Origin: Comamonas sp. lk
GTDB taxonomy: Bacteria; Pseudomonadota; Gammaproteobacteria; Burkholderiales; Burkholderiaceae_C
Length of the DNA stretch: 34,643 nucleotides
Direction of reading: 5' to 3'
Assembly: GCA_945925985.1 (NCBI GenBank)
Contig: CAMELV010000040.1
Span: 1-34,643, forward strand
The notes under the pieces were generated by a model. It ran no database searches. It was not told the origin of the DNA and saw nothing but the letters and a program-made list of their open reading frames with translations. Below, in pieces: positions 28,042 through 34,643 of the stretch; within the stretch, counting starts at the first letter, position 1; the number at the start of each line of letters is the position of its first letter. The translations under genes and the position numbers were made by a program.

Positions 28042-28413
28042 CTTATAGGGTAAACACTAGTTTTGGCTGATCATAGAGGCCTAGAGCTGTATCTGGGCAG
28101 CATTGCGTACCCTAAAGCTCGGTGTGGGTAAGGCCCAGCTGTTTATGGCAAAACCCCCGGCCAAGAGCAAATCCAGGCGGGTGCAACCTGTGGTTTGTAT
28201 AGACACTTCCCCAGAGGCAAATTGTGCCAAAACAATGCCCTGTTCGGTACGAAAGGTTGAGCCCCTGCGCCGACCTAAACCCTATAAAAAAACGGTGGTT
28301 CACATGCCACACCACGGTTTAAACATCTTGGTAATACCTTATCATTTGTTGTAGCATTACAAATGCCAAAATAAATTGTTTGCGATTTCGCAATAGGCAA
28401 GATAAGGGATGTT
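28042..28413. other. long intergenic leader before the adhesin gene
   Basis: This 372-base gap contains no convincing gene; an open frame at 28103-28354 begins with TTG and has no family features. Near the adhesin the sequence becomes AT-rich and holds two inverted repeats: CATTTGT/ACAAATG with a 9-nt spacer (28343-28365) and the 14-bp palindrome TTGCGATTTCGCAA (28380-28393). Either may be a regulator site for the adhesin. No -35/-10 pair is convincing. Confidence 0.45.
28343..28393 (+). promoter_or_regulatory. two inverted repeats upstream of the adhesin start
   Basis: CATTTGT and ACAAATG (7-bp arms) are followed 14 bases later by TTGCGATTTCGCAA, a 14-bp palindrome that ends 20 bases before the GTG start. 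They lie in the AT-rich segment where a promoter is expected and are candidate operators. Function is inferred only from position and symmetry. Confidence 0.35.
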
Positions 28414-31400
28414 GTGGGCAGTCGGGCTTCGTTAAACCACGTTTACCGCACCATCTGGAACCCGTCTTTGGGTGCCATGGTGGCGGTGGCGGAAATTGCC
28501 CCTAGCCAGTGCGGCGGCGGCGCGCCCGGTAGCGGCCACCTAGAGCCTTTGCCGGCGGCACAAGACGTCATTGCCCGCATCGGAATACTCGCCCTGAGCA
28601 TTGCCCTGGTTTGGGGCGTGTCGGCGCCAGTGGTTCAGGCCAACCCCACCGGGGCCGCGGCCATTGTGGGCAGCGCAAGCCTATCGACTCAAGGCAACAA
28701 GCTGACTGTGACCACTCAAAACGGCGTGGGCTTGCAGCATTCGGCCATCAACTGGCAAAGTTTTTCAGTGCCTGCGGGCAACACCACGCATTTTCAGCAG
28801 CCTAGCGCGGCCAGCACGGTTATCAACCGCGTGGTGACCAATGTGCCCTCGCAGTTGTTTGGCACCCTGTCCAGCAATGGCCGGCTGGTGCTGGTTAACC
28901 AGGCCGGCATCGCCGTGGGCGCCGGTGCCTTGGTGGATACCGCCGGCTTCACCGCCTCCGCCCTGCGCATGACTGACGCCGACGCGCTGGCCGGGCGGCT
29001 GCGTTTTGGCGATGCCACTGTCTCGACCGCCGGCGTCTCGGTACAAGGGCGCATCCTGGCCCGCAGCGGCGACGCGGTGCTGATCGGCTCCAACGTTGAT
29101 GTGGGTCAAGACGCGTTGATCCAGGCGCCCAATGGCAGCACCCTGCTGGCGGCTGGTCAGCAAGTTGAGATTACAGGGCGTGGGCTTGAGGGCATCAGCT
29201 TTCAGCTGCAAGCCCCCAGTGACCAGGCGCTGAACCTGGGCAAGCTCAGTGGCAATGCGGTGGGCATTTTTGCCGGCACCCTTAAACACAGCGGCCAGAT
29301 CCGGGCCGACGCCGTCACGGTGGAGGGCGGCAAAGTGGTGCTCAAGGCCAGCCGCCAGCTTGATGTGGCCGGCCAAGTGAACGCCCAGGCCTTGAACCAG
29401 CGCGGCGGCACCATTCAGGCCACCGCGCCCGAGGTGCTGGTACAAGCCAGCGCCGTGCTGGACGCCAGTGGCGCTGCCGGCGGCGGCGAGCTGCTGGTGG
29501 GCGGCGGCTACCAGGGCAAAGACGCCCGCCTGAGCAACGCCCAAACCACCACGGTAGAGATGGGCGCCCAGCTGCGCGCCGACGCCACAACCCAGGGCGA
29601 CGGCGGCACCGTCATCGTCTGGGCCGACGACACCGCCCGCGTGCACGGCAGCTTCAGCGCCCGCGGCGGGCCGCAGGGCGGCGATGGCGGCTTTATCGAG
29701 ACATCAGGCAAACGCTTGCTGGACGTGACCCAGGCCGCCGATGCCTCGGCGCCGCTGGGCAAGGGGGGGACTTGGTTGCTGGATCCTTATAACGTGAGCA
29801 TCGGTAGCAGTGGCTTTGGTAGTTTATCGAATGGTGGTTTTGCTCCTTCCGGTGAGTTTTTCTCCAGCATCAGCGCCAGCGTCATCAACCAAGCACTGTC
29901 GCAGGGCTCCAACGTCGTGGTTGAGACTGGTCATAGCGGCAGTCCTGGATACGGAGGGAACATTTCAGTCACGGCGCCTATTTCCAAGTCGGGTGGCAGC
30001 CTTTCCACGCTGACTTTAAAGGCAGCTAATGACATCTACATCAACGGTGGCATAACCGCTGTGTCGGGTTCTCCTCTCAACCTCAGTTTGCAGGCAGGGG
30101 GACTTACTGACTTCAACCTCTCTGCCCCGGTGACTATCGATTTGGCTGGCGGTGTGCTGACATCGACTGCAGGCTATGGCGGCAACTACGTTTGGGATGG
30201 CCGCATCAAGTTAAGTAACGGCGCATTGGCCGTCAACAATGCCGTGGTCAATGCACGCGAGCTGGAATTGACTGGCGGCTCCCTGGGTGGGGACGCCACG
30301 ATATCGGTGACCAACAGCTTCACTCAAACTGCTGGGGTCGTCAATAAAACGGGCAGTTTATCGATCAATCAGTCCAGCGGTAATTTGGCGTTGGGCACGA
30401 TCACCGCAGGCAGCCTGACTAGCGTCGTGGCCGCTGGTGCGCTGACCACGAATGGGGCCATTTCTGGCGGCGCTGTGACTCTTTCGGGTTCCACGGGTTT
30501 GACGATTGCGAACAACATAACAGCCAGCGGTACGCTGAGCCTGGGTGCATCAAGCGGGGACATCACCATTGATGGTGCGCTGACCTCGGCGGCGGCAATC
30601 ACCGTAACTGCAGCTGGTGGCAATTTGATGGTTAATCAGTCGATAACCTCCACAGGTGCCGTGGGGCAGAACGGGATGGGGGGCAACGGTGGCAATGGGA
30701 GTGCTGGCGGGCCGATTAGTCTGCAGGCTGGTGGTGCCATTACGGTGTCCGCCCTTGTGAAGTCCGAAGGCGGCGCCGGTGAACCTGGGGCACCCAGCGA
30801 GTCCATGGGTGGCTGGGCTGGCGCGGGTGGCGCTGGCGGCACTGTGAGGCTGGAGGCGGTGTCGGCCATCACGATTGGCAGCGCTGGCGGGCTGGTTTCG
30901 CGAGGTGGTGCGGGCGGCGCTGGCGCTACAGGTAGCGCTGGCATGTTTGGTGATGCTGGGGGAGGGTACGGCGCCACTGCCGGCAGTGGCGGCAGTGAAG
31001 GTGGTGCAGGCGGTGCAGGCGGTGCAGGTGGTGCAGGTGGTGCAGGCGGGGACGGGGGGGCTATCACACTCGCGGTTACTAGCTCAAGTGCCGCGGCCGG
31101 CGCGGTGACGCTAATGGCGTCAGCCAGCGTTCAGTCGCTTGGTGGTTCTGGCGGAGCTGGAGGCGCGGGTGGCCTTGGTGGGGAGGGTGGCGGTGGTTAC
31201 AACGACGATGTCTTTATCCACGGCGGTGAAGGTGGAAATGGCGGCACCGGCGGCGGGGGCGGCGCGGGCGGTGGGGGTGGTAGGGGCGGCAATGCTGGTT
31301 TGGTGTTGATGTATGGCGGCGGCGGTATTGTGATGCACGCGAGCGCCCTGGTTAGTTCGGTTGGCGGTGCAGGCGGGGCCGCTGGGGCAGGTGGTGGTGG

Positions 31401-34400
31401 CGGTATGGGTGGCATTGGCGGTAACGCAGGTCAGTCTGATTTCATCGCACACGACTATTTTGTAGATACCCCTGGTACGGGTGGTGATGGCGGGCCTGGC
31501 GGCCAGGGCGGCTATGGGGAGCTAGGGGGCGCTAGTGGTGGCATTAGTCTGTCGTCTAGCCTTGACATGGTCCTTGGGCAGATTGAAACGCGGGTAGGGG
31601 TCGGGGGTGCCACTGCGACACCTGGCTCTGGTGGAAGTCCGGGTATGGGTGGTTACGGCGGCTTCACCACATACATAAATGTGTTTGACGACCGAAACAG
31701 CCATGGTATCGAAGACGAGGAGGAGCAGATTTTTCCCGGCTTCTTCTCTTATATCCCGGCTGTGGGGAACCCAGGTTTGACGGGTGATTCTGGCGCAGAG
31801 GGCACCGCCGGCTTAAGCGGCTTGCACGGTCCCCTGACGCTTGTCACGCAAGCCGGGCTGACCCAAACTGCCGCAACCTTTGCAAGTGGCGCTACGACGA
31901 TTAGCGCCGGTGGGTCAGTTGCCTTGACGCATGCCGGTAACGACTTTCAGGGTGTCGTCACCGTTTCAGCTGTGGGCAGGTCGGTTGTGTTGGTGGATGT
32001 TAACGATCTGGACTTCGGATCAGTCAATGCAGGTGCTTTGACTGTTTCGGTCGGTGGATCCTTGACTCAAACCTCGGCGGTGGTGACCAATGCGACTACG
32101 GTGGCTGCTGGCGGATCAGTGGTTTTGCTGCATCCAGCAAATGCCTTTGGCAGCGTGGCGGTGACCGCGCCGGAGTCGGTGTCGATGGTCGACGGTCATG
32201 CACTGGAGTTGGGCGCCATCACGGCCGGAAGTCTGCACGTCACAGCCACTGGCGCCATCACCCAGTCCGGCAGACTTGTTATTGGCGCCGAAAGCAGCTT
32301 TATCGCAATTGGCGAGCACGACATCACTCTCACCAACGCAGCGAATAACTTCAGCACGGTGGCGCTGACAGCCAGCAGCGGCTATGGCGGCGCCATCCGC
32401 GTGGTCGATGCTGATGCATTGACTGTCTTGACGCTGGCGGCAGGAGCCAACAAGGCAGTGAGCCTGGTGGCAGGCGGCACCCTGAGCCTGCCCTCTGGCG
32501 CGATCAACACCGGCAGTGCCAACCTCACTCTCAGCAGCGGCGCCAGCCTGAGCACACCCGGCAACTTGGCCGGGGCGGCTGTGTCGCTGTCCGGGGCCAC
32601 CGGACTGACCTTGGGGCACAACTTGACGGCCACCGGCCCGCTGAGTCTGAGCGCGGCCGCCAGCGGCGGTATCAACCAGACTGGGGGTGCTATTTCAGCA
32701 GCCGGGGCAACCAGTGTGACAGCGGGTGCCTCAGCCGCAGTGTTGCTGGACCAGAGCGGAAACGATTTTTCCAATGTGTCTGTCGCAGCCCCTGGCGGCG
32801 CCGTGACCCTGCGTGATGCCAACGTGCTGACCATCGATTCCATCGTTGCCAACGGCGACATAACCATCACAGCTGGTCGCAATATGGTGCTCGCTGGGCT
32901 GGTCAGTGCCCCCCCAGGAGAATTCGGCGGCACTGTTCGACTGACCGCCACCGCTGGTGCCATCACAAAGACCCGCCTGGCTGTTGATCTGGACGTGGAG
33001 GGCAAGAGCATCCACCTGACGGCCGCGACCGGCATAGGTACTAACGCCTTGCCTATCAAGGTCTATGAAGATAGTGGGCGTGGCCTGACTGCATCGCTGC
33101 ACTTCACCAATACGACCAGCAGCGGCGTGTTCATCAGCAGCGACCAGGCCCTTCATGTGGACGACGGCCGTAACGATGGCGGTCCCATTACGCTGGCGTC
33201 CAATGAGGATCTGGTGATCAATGGCGCTCTGATCGGTAGCGGCCTGATCAGTCTGTCCACTGCTGGGGAGATGGTCATGAACGCAGACCAGTCCTCCAAC
33301 GTGGCCAGCCTGGCCGTTACAGCCAATAAATTTACGTTGAACACGGGTACGTGGCTGCAGGTGAGCGAATCACTGCCGGTATTCGACGTCACAGATTTCC
33401 GGATTGCCGGGGGCACTTTCATCCGCGCATTGGGCGGCGACGGTACTGTTGGCACCCCCTACCGTTTGACCGATGTCTACGGATTGCAGGGGGTTGGCAG
33501 TTTGGGCATGTTGGACCAGTCTTATGTGCTGGCCAATAACATTGACGCTTCAGGCACGTCGTCGTGGCGATCGGGCAGCGGTTTTGTGCCTATTGGCGGT
33601 GCCACCTTTTTTACAGGTACTGTCAATGGTGGTGGTCACACAATCGGTCGGTTGAAGGTGATTGGCGGGGACAATGCCGGCTTGTTTGGCACAGTAGGTT
33701 ATGGTGGTCAGGTGAAGAACCTGGGCCTGATCGATCCGCAGGTGAACGGTGGCAACAATGTTGGCGCCATTGCGGGTCGAAACGGTGGGCTGATCAGCGG
33801 CAGTTTTGTACTTCGCACGGAGTTAGGGGTGGCGCCCGGGTATGTGGAAGGTAGTGGCTACGCGGTGGGTGGCTTGGTCGGCCGCAATGACGCGCCTGCG
33901 CCAGGCGAGGCGCCGCCGATAGCTGGCCGTGTTGTGGACAGCTATGCCATGTTGCCGGTCATTGGCGCAGGCGATGTGGGCGGCTTGGTTGGATACAACG
34001 CTGGTGCGACGGTAGAGACCAGCTATGCCGCGGGGGTCGTGTCGCTTGTTTCGGGTCAAACTGGTGCCGTTGGCGGCTTGGTTGGTTATGGGGGCTACGG
34101 TGGCACCGTGACCAGCAGTTTCTGGAATACGGACACGTCCTTCCAGACCCAATCGGACGGTGGCGTCGGCCTGAATTCTGCAGAAATGAAGCAACTGGGG
34201 CCCTACACTGGTTGGAGCATCAGCGGCTCGGGTGACTCGTCTTCTATCTGGCGTATTTACGACGGCCAGACTGCGCCGCTCTTACGCAGCTTTTTGACCC
34301 CACTGGACGTCATTGCCGGCAACGGTACCCGGGTCTACGACAGTACGACCGATTTTGCCGGCACACTGAGCTATTCGCAGACTCCCGATCCCACTGGCGT

Positions 34401-34643
34401 TCTGGGTACACCCAGCTACGTGCTCAGCAGCAAGAACGTCGGCACCCAGGTGGTGACGCCCGCTGGCTTGTATTCCCTCCAGCTGGGCTACGACATTCGT
34501 GCGGTAGGCGGGCAGGCGGTGGTCACGCCCAGGGCGCTGAGCGTGAGCTACAGCGGCGTCAACAAAACCTACGACGGCAGCACTACGGCGAGTGTCACCA
34601 CCAGCGACAACCGGATCACCAATGACGTACTGAGCATCAACCG
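28414..34643 (+). CDS. giant two-partner-secretion filamentous-haemagglutinin-like adhesin (partial)
   Basis: One frame stays open for 2,076 codons from GTG 28414 (AAGG 6 bases upstream) to the window edge, so the C-terminus is missing. Residues 8-30 (LNHVYRTIWNPSLGAMVAVAE with small changes) form an ESPR signal extension; a hydrophobic core ends VVQA near 76. Residues about 77-330 form the TPS domain (THFQQPSAASTVINR, FGTLSSNGRLVLVNQAGI). GTWLLDPYNVSI near 452-463 marks the usual boundary to the repeats. Then come a beta-helix region, a glycine-rich region (about 748-1090), four N-x-F repeats about 67-70 residues apart (31939-32761), GLUG-like repeats (VGGLVG near 1817, 1853, 1885; SSFWNTDTS) and YDG/MBG-like sequence (NKTYDGSTTAS, near 2050). 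The protein is presumably exported by a TpsB transporter and displayed as a fibre; the partner gene is not in the window. Confidence 0.9.
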   Translation, partial: MGSRASLNHVYRTIWNPSLGAMVAVAEIAPSQCGGGAPGSGHLEPLPAAQDVIARIGILALSIALVWGVSAPVVQANPTGAAAIVGSASLSTQGNKLTVTTQNGVGLQHSAINWQSFSVPAGNTTHFQQPSAASTVINRVVTNVPSQLFGTLSSNGRLVLVNQAGIAVGAGALVDTAGFTASALRMTDADALAGRLRFGDATVSTAGVSVQGRILARSGDAVLIGSNVDVGQDALIQAPNGSTLLAAGQQVEITGRGLEGISFQLQAPSDQALNLGKLSGNAVGIFAGTLKHSGQIRADAVTVEGGKVVLKASRQLDVAGQVNAQALNQRGGTIQATAPEVLVQASAVLDASGAAGGGELLVGGGYQGKDARLSNAQTTTVEMGAQLRADATTQGDGGTVIVWADDTARVHGSFSARGGPQGGDGGFIETSGKRLLDVTQAADASAPLGKGGTWLLDPYNVSIGSSGFGSLSNGGFAPSGEFFSSISASVINQALSQGSNVVVETGHSGSPGYGGNISVTAPISKSGGSLSTLTLKAANDIYINGGITAVSGSPLNLSLQAGGLTDFNLSAPVTIDLAGGVLTSTAGYGGNYVWDGRIKLSNGALAVNNAVVNARELELTGGSLGGDATISVTNSFTQTAGVVNKTGSLSINQSSGNLALGTITAGSLTSVVAAGALTTNGAISGGAVTLSGSTGLTIANNITASGTLSLGASSGDITIDGALTSAAAITVTAAGGNLMVNQSITSTGAVGQNGMGGNGGNGSAGGPISLQAGGAITVSALVKSEGGAGEPGAPSESMGGWAGAGGAGGTVRLEAVSAITIGSAGGLVSRGGAGGAGATGSAGMFGDAGGGYGATAGSGGSEGGAGGAGGAGGAGGAGGDGGAITLAVTSSSAAAGAVTLMASASVQSLGGSGGAGGAGGLGGEGGGGYNDDVFIHGGEGGNGGTGGGGGAGGGGGRGGNAGLVLMYGGGGIVMHASALVSSVGGAGGAAGAGGGGGMGGIGGNAGQSDFIAHDYFVDTPGTGGDGGPGGQGGYGELGGASGGISLSSSLDMVLGQIETRVGVGGATATPGSGGSPGMGGYGGFTTYINVFDDRNSHGIEDEEEQIFPGFFSYIPAVGNPGLTGDSGAEGTAGLSGLHGPLTLVTQAGLTQTAATFASGATTISAGGSVALTHAGNDFQGVVTVSAVGRSVVLVDVNDLDFGSVNAGALTVSVGGSLTQTSAVVTNATTVAAGGSVVLLHPANAFGSVAVTAPESVSMVDGHALELGAITAGSLHVTATGAITQSGRLVIGAESSFIAIGEHDITLTNAANNFSTVALTASSGYGGAIRVVDADALTVLTLAAGANKAVSLVAGGTLSLPSGAINTGSANLTLSSGASLSTPGNLAGAAVSLSGATGLTLGHNLTATGPLSLSAAASGGINQTGGAISAAGATSVTAGASAAVLLDQSGNDFSNVSVAAPGGAVTLRDANVLTIDSIVANGDITITAGRNMVLAGLVSAPPGEFGGTVRLTATAGAITKTRLAVDLDVEGKSIHLTAATGIGTNALPIKVYEDSGRGLTASLHFTNTTSSGVFISSDQALHVDDGRNDGGPITLASNEDLVINGALIGSGLISLSTAGEMVMNADQSSNVASLAVTANKFTLNTGTWLQVSESLPVFDVTDFRIAGGTFIRALGGDGTVGTPYRLTDVYGLQGVGSLGMLDQSYVLANNIDASGTSSWRSGSGFVPIGGATFFTGTVNGGGHTIGRLKVIGGDNAGLFGTVGYGGQVKNLGLIDPQVNGGNNVGAIAGRNGGLISGSFVLRTELGVAPGYVEGSGYAVGGLVGRNDAPAPGEAPPIAGRVVDSYAMLPVIGAGDVGGLVGYNAGATVETSYAAGVVSLVSGQTGAVGGLVGYGGYGGTVTSSFWNTDTSFQTQSDGGVGLNSAEMKQLGPYTGWSISGSGDSSSIWRIYDGQTAPLLRSFLTPLDVIAGNGTRVYDSTTDFAGTLSYSQTPDPTGVLGTPSYVLSSKNVGTQVVTPAGLYSLQLGYDIRAVGGQAVVTPRALSVSYSGVNKTYDGSTTASVTTSDNRITNDVLSIN
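31003..31047 (+). repeat. five tandem 9-bp GGTGCAGGY units in the adhesin
   Basis: Five in-frame copies of GGT-GCA-GGC/T encode (Gly-Ala-Gly)5 at about residues 864-878, within a longer glycine-rich region. The unit is a multiple of three, so gain or loss of copies would change length but not frame. A run of seven G follows at 31054-31060. Confidence 0.85.
31924..32780 (+). repeat. degenerate 67-70-residue repeats in the adhesin
   Basis: The motif N-x-F (NDF, NAF, NNF, NDF) recurs at 31939, 32140, 32344 and 32761. The spacings are 201, 204 and 417 bases, the last being about twice 208. Each is followed by V-x-V-x-A, then a V-x-L/V-D segment, L-x-x-G-x-I-x-A-G and often G-x-I-T-Q-S-G. This looks like protein-level beta-helix repetition that has diverged in DNA sequence. 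Confidence 0.6.

Noticed and set aside
28210..28300. Fragments resembling a c-di-GMP-I (GEMM) riboswitch before the adhesin
   Set aside because: CGAAAGG and CCGACCTAAACC recall parts of the consensus, but the conserved ACGCAAAGCC core is missing and I cannot build the fold.
28103..28354. 83-codon open frame upstream of the adhesin
   Set aside because: TTG start, no ribosome site and no family features.
31003..31047. CRISPR-like array
   Set aside because: The units are contiguous 9-bp coding repeats with no spacers.
30636..31452. Proline-rich minus-strand open frames
   Set aside because: They are the complement of the glycine-rich coding block of the adhesin (GGC/GGT codons read as GCC/ACC/CCC).

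Overview
The window looks like a chromosomal segment of a betaproteobacterium of the order Burkholderiales, most likely a Comamonadaceae member near Rhodoferax or Polaromonas. The grounds are high GC, the gene orders (ispB divergent from rplU-rpmA-obgE-proB; hemA-prfA-prmC with grxD), protein resemblance, and short dispersed repeats of a type I recall from that family. Species assignment is inference.

Layout. 1-1386: a visibly more AT-rich stretch with one exported carbonic-anhydrase-like gene and its terminator, ending at a tRNA-Pro(CGG) gene. 1601-9356: housekeeping genes, namely a small lipoprotein, ispB, rplU, rpmA, obgE, proB, rppH, proS, a lytic transglycosylase and grxD. 9582-12213: a tandem pair of HD-GYP-type genes on the opposite strand, inserted between grxD and prmC. 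The first copy is a pseudogene with a lost start codon and two in-frame stops; the second is intact. 12185-15521: prmC, prfA and hemA (transcribed hemA to prmC). 15582-15860: a small membrane protein gene. 15864-21994: a glycerol-3-phosphate / glycerophosphodiester uptake operon (ugpB-A-E-C-Q) followed by an orphan polyamine-binding protein gene, with a Pho-box-like site upstream of ugpB. 22164-26054: a very large fused FAD/Fe-S oxidoreductase. 26149-28004: a glycosyltransferase and a MazEF-type toxin-antitoxin pair. 28414 to the window end: the first 2,076 codons of a giant two-partner-secretion adhesin that runs off the right edge.

How parts work together. The ugp genes encode a complete importer (periplasmic binding protein, two permeases, ATPase) plus the phosphodiesterase that releases glycerol-3-phosphate; the site upstream suggests phosphate-starvation control. 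The hemA-prfA-prmC group combines the first committed step of tetrapyrrole synthesis with peptide release factor 1 and the enzyme that methylates it. The right-hand 8 kb looks accessory: palindromic repeats, a toxin-antitoxin module flanked by duplicated sequence, and a modular, composition-shifted adhesin.

Most noteworthy: (1) the giant adhesin with ESPR, TPS, glycine-rich, repetitive beta-helix, GLUG and YDG-like sections; (2) the HD-GYP/pseudogene pair carrying GWP in place of GYP; (3) three related about 51-bp dispersed elements, two of them inside coding sequence without breaking the frame; (4) the duplicated glycosyltransferase 3' end flanking mazEF; (5) an orphan potF-like gene in the ugp operon. 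I see no CRISPR array, prophage, rRNA or intact insertion sequence.
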